This document shows positions 57,158 through 64,000 of a stretch of 64,000 bases of DNA, piece after piece. The DNA is from Mammaliicoccus sciuri (GTDB lineage: Bacteria > Bacillota > Bacilli > Staphylococcales > Staphylococcaceae). The number at the start of each line of letters is the position of its first letter. The first letter of the stretch is position 1. The stretch lies in the NCBI RefSeq assembly GCF_025561425.1, contig NZ_CP094824.1:2542001-2606000 (forward strand). Reading direction: 5' to 3'. The position numbers and the translations under genes were made by a program. The notes under the pieces are model-generated. The model made no database searches. It had not been told where the DNA came from and saw only the letters and a list, made by a program, of their open reading frames with translations.

Positions 57158-58081
57158 TTAGTATATTATTTCAAAGGTTTGTCTCCTGTAATTTTTGGGA
57201 GATAAGCCTTTTAATTTTGATTTGATTCTTTCGTTATTATAAAAATCGATATATCGATGAATAGCTTGTTCAAGGTCCTGAAAATCTTTAAATTCTTGGC
57301 CATAATACATTTCTTGTTTAAGTAACCCAAAAAAGTTTTCCATAACTGAATTATCTAGACAATTACCTTTTCTAGACATACTCTGAAATATTTTATGGTC
57401 TTTTAATAATCTAGTGTATTGTGAATGTTGATAATGCCAGCCTTGATCTGAATGAATCGTTAAACGATGATCTAGGTTTGGACGACGCTTTATCATTTCT
57501 TTTAATGGATTGATGACTATATCTAATGTAGGACGACTTGAGATTTTAAAGCTGATAATCTCTGAACTATATAAGTCCATAAAAGGTGATAAATATAATT
57601 TCTGACCATTCATTAATTTGAACTCTGTAATATCTGTTACGACTTTTTGAAATGGGAGACTTGTTTTAAATCTACGATTTAATATATTTTGAGCTACTTT
57701 ACCAACTTTACCTTTAAAGGAACGATACTTACGACCTCTATGTGTGAACTTTGTACAAGTTAGATTATGTTCTTTCATAATTCTTAGTACTTTTTTATGA
57801 TTTACGATAAGACCTCTATTTCTTAGTGCTTGTGTAACACGACGATAACCATAGGTATGGTTTGATTCTTCACATATTTCTTTTATTACTTGAATCAATG
57901 TTTCATCTTTATCAGCTTTACTAAATTTATTTATCCAATAATAGTATACAGATTTAGCTATTTGAGCGACTTTAAATAAGATACTTAATCGTATATTATA
58001 TGTTTCATTTAGTTCCTTAATGACCTTTACTATTTCTGATTTTTGCTTCCGTAAATGTCGGTCAAGGCTTGTAACTTTTTT
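57158..58081 (-). CDS. IS3-family transposase OrfB (DDE integrase), copy 1
   Basis: The frame runs from the slippery site A AAA AAG (58081-58075) through LDRHLRKQKSEIVKVIK to FEIIY. The DDE residues are in VTDITEF, HSDQGWHY and NSVMENFFG, with an HTH_21 segment around YGYRRVTQALRNRG. It is made as an OrfAB fusion by -1 frameshifting from orfA. All key residues are intact. Confidence 0.88.
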   Translation of the reverse strand, partial: KKVTSLDRHLRKQKSEIVKVIKELNETYNIRLSILFKVAQIAKSVYYYWINKFSKADKDETLIQVIKEICEESNHTYGYRRVTQALRNRGLIVNHKKVLRIMKEHNLTCTKFTHRGRKYRSFKGKVGKVAQNILNRRFKTSLPFQKVVTDITEFKLMNGQKLYLSPFMDLYSSEIISFKISSRPTLDIVINPLKEMIKRRPNLDHRLTIHSDQGWHYQHSQYTRLLKDHKIFQSMSRKGNCLDNSVMENFFGLLKQEMYYGQEFKDFQDLEQAIHRYIDFYNNERIKSKLKGLSPKNYRRQTFEIIY

Positions 58082-58566
58082 TGATAAGCTATACCTGCCT
58101 TTAACGTCTCATTTTCATTTCTAAGTCTTTCAAGTTCTTCACGTTCATTTTCATTTAAAGGTAAATTTTTATTATCTGATTTAGATCGTTTTTTAGTCAT
58201 AGTGTGAGATCGTCCCTTTTGTTTATTATCTATATCAAGACGACACTTTTCATCAAATTGATGTTGCCAATTGGCAATGATAATAGGATTAATAATTCTA
58301 AAGTGATTCGCAGTATCTTGATAAGACAACATATTTTCTTGTCTAAATTTTAAAACAGATAATTTAAATTCGCTAGTATAAACAGTATTTCTACTTTTTA
58401 TTTCTAAACCTTCTTCTCCAAACTCTTTATATTGATTGACCCAAATCCGAAGGACAGACCAACTTGAAATACCATATTTTAAAGCAATTGTTCTATAACT
58501 TTGATGTCCTTCTAAATATTCTTTTACAAGTTTTAGTTTGAATTTAAATTCATATTTTTTCCTCAT
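58030..58566 (-). CDS. IS3-family transposase OrfA, copy 1
   Basis: 178 residues from the ATG at 58566 (GGGGTG 8 bases before it). Two helix-turn-helix segments (YRTIALKYGISSWSVLRIWV and YQDTANHFRIINPIIIANW) bind the IS ends, and a leucine-rich coiled coil follows (NEREELERLRNENETLK). Ribosomes that do not slip at A AAA AAG finish this protein. Confidence 0.88.
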   Translation of the reverse strand: MRKKYEFKFKLKLVKEYLEGHQSYRTIALKYGISSWSVLRIWVNQYKEFGEEGLEIKSRNTVYTSEFKLSVLKFRQENMLSYQDTANHFRIINPIIIANWQHQFDEKCRLDIDNKQKGRSHTMTKKRSKSDNKNLPLNENEREELERLRNENETLKAGIAYQKKLQALTDIYGSKNQK

Positions 58567-58724
58567 TAGAATGCACCCCAATATTTTGATTTGTTTAGTT
58601 CAAATATTTGGGTTCACATCACTCTTGGCTTTATTTAGCACTTAAGCCACGACTTGAGCTATCTCTTGGCTTTACTCGGACATTAAGCCATGACTTGAAC
58701 GATCTCTTGGCTTTGTTCAGTCAA

Positions 58725-60122
58725 GTCCATATGTTTGTGTAATATCTTTAGAATGTAATCAACCTTTGGTTTTTTAATGAATCGAACAACTATATTTGTT
58801 TTGAAGTTTAAACAGATATAGTTGTTTGATCACTACTTATTTTTTAAAAAATAAGTAGCTTAATTAAGCGATAAATGGTCTGTTAGACTTATCAAATCTT
58901 TCTTGAATATCCATAAGTACTGCGCCAATTAATCTAAAAGCTGAATCTAGATTAGGGAATGTTTTAACTATTTTTTCTCGTTTTCTGAGTTGCATATTAA
59001 TATTTTCAACTGAATTAGTAGTTCTTAGATTTTTATGATGTTGAGCAGGAAATCTATAGAATTGTGAGGCATCTTCGAAGCCTTCATCCAATATTTTAAT
59101 AGCTTCCACATACTTAGGATTACTTTCATATTGTGCAATGAATTCATCTTTGAGCTGAACAGCGTGACGATATGTTGGTGCTTGGAATATTGATTTAAGT
59201 AACATTCTAGCTTCTTTAGAGTTCTTTTTAGGAAATCTCTCTACAATATTTTTAAGAAAATGGAATGTACAACGTTGCCAAGATGAATCAATAAACTGTG
59301 ACTTAATAGATTTAATAAGTCCAGAATGCGCATCAGAGATAATAAGTTCAGGTGTTGTTAAACCACGCATTCTTAAGTCTTCAAAAAACTCTGACCAAGC
59401 TAATTCTGACTCTTGATTAGAAATTTTAAAGCCAATAATGTCGCGTTTTCTATTTTCGTTGATACCCATAGCGATATAAACACCTTTAGAAACAATTTTA
59501 TTATTCTCTCTTACCTTAATGTGCATAGCATCAACAAATACATACTTATACTGATGACTAACAATAGGTCTACCAGCCCATTCTTTAATTTCAGGATCTA
59601 GGTTTTTTATTACGCCTGAAACAGTTGATTTAGACACAGATTTTCCCGTTAGGGATTCCACAATTTTATTAACATTTCTAGTTGAAACACCATTAATGTA
59701 TGCTTCTGTCATCGCTAAAATAAGCGATTGGTCAGAACGCGAATATTGATTAAATACTTCAGTTGTAAATTCACCGTCACGTGTTCTTGGAACTTTTAAT
59801 GTCAGATTGCCAATAGGCATCAGGAAATCACGCTCATAATAGCCATTACGTTGTGCGTTTCTTCCTGAATTCTTTTGTTTATATCCAGCATTAACATACT
59901 TGTCTCTTTCCATTTCCATGTATGCATTTATGACAGTCATAGCTATTGTTTTCATAGACGCATTCATATCACTTCCAAAAATAGCACTTGCCAATTCTTC
60001 ATAATCTAAGTTAACATTTAATTGAGTCATATATAGTCACCTCTACAATTTTTTCTTAGTCGATTACATTGTACCAAAGTGAGCTATATGTGGCTCTTTT
60101 TTTATTACACAATTATATGGAC
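58725..60122 (-). mobile_element. IS256-family insertion sequence
   Basis: About 1398 bp bounded by imperfect inverted repeats: GTCCATATGTTTGTGTAATA at the left and, inverted, GTCCATATAATTGTGTAATA at the right. It encodes one Mutator-type transposase. It also interrupts the 41-bp array. I see no clear 8-9 bp target duplication, so the ends or their surroundings may have changed after insertion. Confidence 0.8.
58864..60030 (-). CDS. IS256-family (Mutator type) transposase
   Basis: 388 residues. The DDE core is visible as FVDAMHIKVRENN, then LIISDAHSGLIKSIK and, later, the Glu in TTNSVENINMQLRKREK; SSWQRCTFHFLKNI is the family's CxxH region. It resembles but clearly differs from the Tn4001 IS256 transposase. 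The length and all motifs are intact. AGAGGTG lies upstream of the ATG. Confidence 0.93.
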   Translation of the reverse strand: MTQLNVNLDYEELASAIFGSDMNASMKTIAMTVINAYMEMERDKYVNAGYKQKNSGRNAQRNGYYERDFLMPIGNLTLKVPRTRDGEFTTEVFNQYSRSDQSLILAMTEAYINGVSTRNVNKIVESLTGKSVSKSTVSGVIKNLDPEIKEWAGRPIVSHQYKYVFVDAMHIKVRENNKIVSKGVYIAMGINENRKRDIIGFKISNQESELAWSEFFEDLRMRGLTTPELIISDAHSGLIKSIKSQFIDSSWQRCTFHFLKNIVERFPKKNSKEARMLLKSIFQAPTYRHAVQLKDEFIAQYESNPKYVEAIKILDEGFEDASQFYRFPAQHHKNLRTTNSVENINMQLRKREKIVKTFPNLDSAFRLIGAVLMDIQERFDKSNRPFIA

Positions 60123-60230
60123 ATATTCTATCTCTTGGCTTTACTCGTTACTTAAGCCATGACTTCAGCTATCTCTGATGTGAACCCAAATATTTGAACT
60201 AAACAAATCAAAATATTGGGGTGCATTCTA

Positions 60231-60770
60231 ATGAGGAAAAAATATGAATTTAAATTCAAACTAAAACTTGTAAAAGAATATTTAGAAGGACATCAAAGTT
60301 ATAGAACAATTGCTTTAAAATATGGTATTTCAAGTTGGTCTGTCCTTCGGATTTGGGTCAATCAATATAAAGAGTTTGGAGAAGAAGGTTTAGAAATAAA
60401 AAGTAGAAATACTGTTTATACTAGCGAATTTAAATTATCTGTTTTAAAATTTAGACAAGAAAATATGTTGTCTTATCAAGATACTGCGAATCACTTTAGA
60501 ATTATTAATCCTATTATCATTGCCAATTGGCAACATCAATTTGATGAAAAGTGTCGTCTTGATATAGATAATAAACAAAAGGGACGATCTCACACTATGA
60601 CTAAAAAACGATCTAAATCAGATAATAAAAATTTACCTTTAAATGAAAATGAACGTGAAGAACTTGAAAGACTTAGAAATGAAAATGAACGTGAAGAACT
60701 TGAAAGACTTAGAAATGAAAATGAGACGTTAAAGGCAGGTATAGCTTATCAAAAAAGTTACAAGCCTTGA
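60231..60770 (+). pseudogene. IS3 OrfA, copy 2, with 36-bp duplication and lost frameshift site
   Basis: The 179-residue frame matches copy 1 up to the coiled coil, where NEREELERLRNE is repeated, then ends early as QKSYKP because the run has six A instead of seven. The remaining sequence cannot reach orfB by -1 slippage. Confidence 0.8.
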
Positions 60771-61674
60771 CCGACATTTACGGAAGCAAAAATCAGAAAT
60801 AGTAAAGGTCATTAAGGAACTAAATGAAACATATAATATACGATTAAGTATCTTATTTAAAGTCGCTCAAATAGCTAAATCTGTATACTATTATTGGATA
60901 AATAAATTTAGTAAAGCTGATAAAGATGAAACATTGATTCAAGTAATAAAAGAAATATGTGAAGAATCAAACCATACCTATGGTTATCGTCGTGTTACAC
61001 AAGCACTAAGAAATAGAGGTCTTATCGTAAATCATAAAAAAGTACTAAGAATTATGAAAGAACATAATCTAACTTGTACAAAGTTCACACATAGAGGTCG
61101 TAAGTATCGTTCCTTTAAAGGTAAAGTTGGTAAAGTAGCTCAAAATATATTAAATCGTAGATTTAAAACAAGTCTCCCATTTCAAAAAGTCGTAACAGAT
61201 ATTACAGAGTTCAAATTAATGAATGGTCAGAAATTATATTTATCACCTTTTATGGACTTATATAGTTCAGAGATTATCAGCTTTAAAATCTCAAGTCGTC
61301 CTACATTAGATATAGTCATCAATCCATTAAAAGAAATGATAAAGCGTCGTCCAAACCTAGATCATCGTTTAACGATTCATTCAGATCAAGGCTGGCATTA
61401 TCAACATTCACAATACACTAGATTATTAAAAGACCATAAAATATTTCAGAGTATGTCTAGAAAAGGTAATTGTCTAGATAATTCAGTTATGGAAAACTTT
61501 TTTAGGTTACTTAAACAAGAAATGTATTATGGCCAAGAATTTAAAGATTTTCAGGACCTTTAACAAGCTATTCATCGATATATCGATTTTTATAATAACG
61601 AAAGAATCAAATCAAAATTAAAAGGCTTATCTCCCAAAAATTACAGGAGACAAACCTTTGAAATAATATACTAA
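60757..61674 (+). pseudogene. IS3 OrfB, copy 2, nonsense mutation
   Basis: It carries the same DDE residues as copy 1, but GAA has become TAA at 61561-61563, cutting off the last 37 residues, and one Gly near the catalytic Glu is Arg (MENFFRLL). With the frameshift site lost it should not yield an active transposase. Confidence 0.8.
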
Positions 61675-61820
61675 TTAAGGTTTAGATTTTTGGGTTCAGT
61701 AAACTCTTGGCTTTATTCAGCACTTAAGCTAAGACTTGAACGATCTCTTGGCTTTATTCAGCACTTAAGCTAAGACTCAAAACCGCCTCATCCCCCACAA
61801 CCATTCCCAAACATACAAAA

Positions 61821-61848
61821 ACGACAGGGGCACATCATGCCTCTGTCG
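61821..61848. terminator. Terminator of the YjiH-like gene
   Basis: CGACAGGGGCA pairs with TGCCTCTGTCG (one wobble), with T runs on both strands. Confidence 0.75.
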
Positions 61849-61859
61849 CTTTTTTTAGT

Positions 61860-63218
61860 TTAGAAGAATATATGAGCTAATATAACAATTATTGGTAGCG
61901 CTATGATTGTACGTATAATATAAATCATAAATAGTTTCCCTAGGCTAACTGGTATTTTCGAACCGAGTATAACGCCCCCTACTTCTGATAAATATATTAA
62001 TTGTGAAATACTTAAAGCACCTACGATAAATCTTGTCATATCACTTGGTACATTACTAATCAGTAATGATGGTAAGAACATATCTGCAAAACCGATTAAT
62101 AATGTTTCAGACATTTCTTTTGCATATGGTATTTGCATTAATTCTAATAATGGTACAAATGGTGCGCCTAATATACTAAATGTTGGTGTATATTCTGCAA
62201 CAATAGTTGCTAATGTCCCGATTGTCATAACAACTGGTAATACTGCTAACCACATATCCAATACGGTCTTCACACCGTTAATAAAGAATTGTTTAAGGTC
62301 AGGTGATTTTACAGCTTTTTGAGTTGCTTGTTCAAATCCCCATGATATTGGATTATGTGTTTTAGGAATTGTTTCATTTAATTGCTCAGTGCTTCCGTTT
62401 GAATACTTATCTGGAATTTGTTTAAGTGGCCAAATTCTAGGCATGATAAACGCTGCTACAACACACGCTAAAATAACTGATAAATAAAATTTAAAGAAAT
62501 AATCCATTAAACCGATTGTTTGAGCAATGACAATTGCAAATGTGATAGATACAACAGAGAATGTTGTTGCAATGACAGTTGCCTCTCGACGTGTATAAAA
62601 TCCTTGTTCATATTGTTGACTTGTAATCATAACGCCTACAGTTCCATCACCAATAAATGATGCTAGATTATCAACAGTTGATCTACCAGGTAATTTAAAT
62701 GCTGGTCTCATAATTGGTGCAAACATTGGTCCTAAAAATTCTAATAAACCAAAGTCCATTAATAATGGTAAAAATAAACCTGCAAAGAAAAATACGGCAA
62801 GTAATGTTGGTAATAAATCATTGTAAACCATTAATCCGGTATTTTTATTTACAACTACACCTGGTCCGAAATCGAAATATATAAATATTGCAAATATCGC
62901 ACCTATTATTCTAATTACGACCCAAATCCAATTGACGTTAAATAATTCGTTCGTTATAGATCTCTTATTAGAAGAACTGAATATCGTAGAATAGATTAAT
63001 GTCATTACTGCAGAAAAACTAATTAAAAGCATAATAATTAGTCCTACATAGTCACCTAACCAATCTAAAGCTGTATTTGCAAGGTATGCAACAGGTAAAC
63101 TTGTTTCCTTTTCCCCTTTATCGTCAGTTACCGTTACAGGCACTAAAAATAAATATATTCCTAACAATGATAATATAATAAACTTTAACCTTCCTACTAA
63201 AACGCTCGTCTCTTTCAT
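61860..63218 (-). CDS. YjiH-family membrane protein with nucleoside-recognition (Gate) domains
   Basis: 452 residues from the ATG at 63218 (AAAGGAGAG upstream; the frame extends further without a site). About ten to eleven membrane spans and two Gate-type segments: GDGTVGVMITSQQYEQGFYT in the first half and GFADMFLPSLLIS in the second. YjiH proteins are thought to be transporters of unknown substrate. A cre site and a good promoter lie upstream, indicating carbon catabolite control. Confidence 0.8.
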   Translation of the reverse strand: MKETSVLVGRLKFIILSLLGIYLFLVPVTVTDDKGEKETSLPVAYLANTALDWLGDYVGLIIMLLISFSAVMTLIYSTIFSSSNKRSITNELFNVNWIWVVIRIIGAIFAIFIYFDFGPGVVVNKNTGLMVYNDLLPTLLAVFFFAGLFLPLLMDFGLLEFLGPMFAPIMRPAFKLPGRSTVDNLASFIGDGTVGVMITSQQYEQGFYTRREATVIATTFSVVSITFAIVIAQTIGLMDYFFKFYLSVILACVVAAFIMPRIWPLKQIPDKYSNGSTEQLNETIPKTHNPISWGFEQATQKAVKSPDLKQFFINGVKTVLDMWLAVLPVVMTIGTLATIVAEYTPTFSILGAPFVPLLELMQIPYAKEMSETLLIGFADMFLPSLLISNVPSDMTRFIVGALSISQLIYLSEVGGVILGSKIPVSLGKLFMIYIIRTIIALPIIVILAHIFF

Positions 63219-63243
63219 ATTTTCTCTCCTTTTCGCAAGACTA

Positions 63244-63272
63244 ACTATACACAATAATTAATAAATATTCAA
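63244..63272 (-). promoter_or_regulatory. Promoter of the YjiH-like gene
   Basis: TTGAAT (63267-63272) and TATAGT (63244-63249), 17-base spacer, about 26 bases before the ATG. Confidence 0.7.
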
Positions 63273-63306
63273 TACTATTCATCTCTAATTTTATTATATA
63301 TTTTTA

Positions 63307-63320
63307 TGTAAGCGCTGTCA
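63307..63320. promoter_or_regulatory. cre site (CcpA operator) upstream of the YjiH-like gene
   Basis: TGTAAGCGCTGTCA, with a preceding A, matches WTGNAANCGNWNNCA at every fixed position. It lies about 35 bases upstream of the -35, a position more common for activation than for repression. The rest of 63219-63574 is AT-rich and shows no gene. Confidence 0.7.
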
Positions 63321-63535
63321 TTATTTTTAGTAAAAATAAAAGAATTATTAATCATAATATACTAATGTATTTATTATATTTTTCCTTTGAATATTTTTAA
63401 TTTTCAAATAACTATTTATTATCCGTATAATATATAGATCAATTCCATTTAATTCTTTCAATTTATACCTTAAAAACACCTTATATTTCTGATTGTTCGG
63501 GTATTAAATTTTATCTGTATTTTTACAAATCACAC

Positions 63536-63544
63536 TGTTATAAT
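63536..63544 (+). promoter_or_regulatory. Extended -10 promoter of the MFS gene
   Basis: TGTTATAAT, an extended -10 with a consensus hexamer, about 30 bases before the ATG; no good -35. Confidence 0.5.
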
Positions 63545-63574
63545 CATGATTATATGTCAAAGAGAAGGAGTTAT

Positions 63575-64000
63575 ATGATGTCGAAACCTCGATTAATTAC
63601 ATTTATGTTAAGCGTATTTGTTGTGGGAATGGTTGAATTAATGATTGCAGGTATACTTACTTTAATGAGTAAAGATTTGAATGTATCAGAAGCAATTGTA
63701 GGACAACTTGTAACAGTTTATGCATTAACATTCGCAATTAGCGGACCCATACTTGTTAAACTGACTAAGAATGTCTCACCAAAGACTGTATTATTAGTAA
63801 GTATGATTATATTTATTTTAGGAAACGGGATTATTGCGATTTCACCTAACTTTACAATACTTGTAATAGGACGAATATTATCTTCAGCCGCTGCAGCAAT
63901 TATTGTCGTGAAGATCTTATCTTTAACTGTTGTGTATTCAAAACCAAGCGAACGCGGGAAAATGATTGGTCTTGTTTATACTGGTTTCAGTGCAGCGAAC
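63575..64000 (+). CDS. MFS transporter, AraJ/YdhP-like (partial)
   Basis: 142 codons are visible and the frame runs off the window. AAGGAG precedes ATGATG; either Met could be first. Four membrane spans are seen, with VVGMVELMIAGILTLMSKDL in the first, the loop GPILVKLTKNVSPKTVLLVS and the LGRILS-like IGRILSSAAAAIIV, as in AraJ-type efflux proteins. Substrate unknown. Confidence 0.8.
   Translation, partial: MMSKPRLITFMLSVFVVGMVELMIAGILTLMSKDLNVSEAIVGQLVTVYALTFAISGPILVKLTKNVSPKTVLLVSMIIFILGNGIIAISPNFTILVIGRILSSAAAAIIVVKILSLTVVYSKPSERGKMIGLVYTGFSAAN

Larger units (their letters stand above)
57129..58621 (-). mobile_element. IS3-family (IS150-like) element, copy 1, apparently intact
   Basis: 1493 bp. 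The ends are TGTACTGAACCCAAAAATCT and, inverted, TGATGTGAACCCAAATATTT, starting with the TG typical of the family. A CTC target duplication flanks it (57126-57128 and 58622-58624), and removing it restores the 41-bp repeat. It encodes orfA and orfB linked by a programmed -1 frameshift. Confidence 0.85.
60176..61703 (+). mobile_element. IS3-family element, copy 2, decayed and inverted relative to copy 1
   Basis: 1528 bp, nearly identical to copy 1 but in the opposite orientation. The CTC duplication is kept (60173-60175 and 61704-61706). Differences: a 36-bp tandem duplication in orfA (60645-60716), loss of one A in the slippery run (60751-60756), a stop codon in orfB (61561-61563) and a changed last dinucleotide at the right end (AA for CA). 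Confidence 0.85.
57062..61785. repeat. 41-bp tandem repeat array split by three insertion sequences
   Basis: About eight units with consensus CACTTAAGCCATGACTTGAA plus CGATCTCTTGGCTTTATTCAG are recognisable at 57062-57128, 58622-58724, 60123-60175 and 61704-61785 once the three insertions are removed. Each contains AGCCA and TGGCT that can pair into a small hairpin. No gene lies in the array. Confidence 0.8.

Noticed and set aside
57129-61703. Composite transposon carrying passenger genes
   Set aside because: The segment between the two inverted IS3 copies holds only repeat units and an IS256-family element, with no resistance or other cargo gene.

Overview
This window is a chromosomal segment of a low-GC Gram-positive bacterium of the Staphylococcaceae, either Staphylococcus or the closely related Mammaliicoccus. 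The evidence is the AT-rich sequence, strong AGGAGG ribosome binding sites, a glmS ribozyme, the cdaA-cdaR-glmM-glmS-rocF cluster beside an rrn operon, and an sdrM-sepA-lmrB efflux cluster ordered as in S. aureus. The species cannot be fixed by reading alone.

Positions 1 to about 17310 are one end of a temperate siphovirus prophage. From right to left: a tyrosine integrase; a lysogeny cargo slot holding a PH-like/DEDDh exonuclease gene and two small genes; a CI-type S24 repressor and a divergent Cro-type gene around three operators; an AntA/KilAC antirepressor; a patch of tiny genes on both strands; then a long leftward early operon (Gp157, ERF annealing protein, SSB, HNHc nuclease, DnaD-like initiator with candidate iterons, DnaC-like loader, dUTPase, RinA-like activator). 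It ends in a P-loop/HNH gene and the start of the small terminase. The rest of the phage lies outside the window. The prophage appears to have entered a DUF975-type membrane protein gene, whose remainder starts near 17310.

Positions 18 to 33 kb are core genome: HAD phosphatases, an ABC ATPase, a quinone-stress-type VOC dioxygenase with a QsrR-like operator, a GNAT protein, a DedA protein, csoR-copA with a copper operator, a 40-bp tandem repeat array, glmS with its self-cleaving riboswitch, glmM-cdaR-cdaA (cell-wall precursor and c-di-AMP synthesis) and rocF with a cre-like site. From 33 to 39 kb lies a leftward 16S-23S-5S operon followed by tRNA-Asn, Glu, Val, Tyr, Gln and Lys.

Positions 39 to 57 kb hold kbaA-mrp, an IS110-family element whose upstream region should contain a bridge RNA, an amidohydrolase-sdrM-sepA-lmrB run, TipAS, hemolysin-III-type and UDP-sugar pyrophosphorylase genes, a CsbD-like protein, a candidate C-rich small RNA downstream of two TGTGA-N6-TCACA-type boxes, a decayed lipoprotein gene, hutG, rarD, argF, a SunI/YnzG-like protein, an SDR and an IsdG/HmoA-type haem monooxygenase.

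Positions 57 to 61.8 kb are a 41-bp tandem repeat array broken by three insertion sequences: two IS3-family copies in opposite orientation, one apparently intact and one decayed, flanking an IS256-family element. The window ends with a YjiH-like membrane protein preceded by a cre site and the start of an MFS transporter. The strongest leads for undescribed biology are the exonuclease gene in the lysogeny cargo slot, the CRP-box small RNA, the IS110 bridge-RNA locus, the family of short plus-strand phage units whose leaders can hide the ribosome binding site, and the two hairpin-forming minisatellites.
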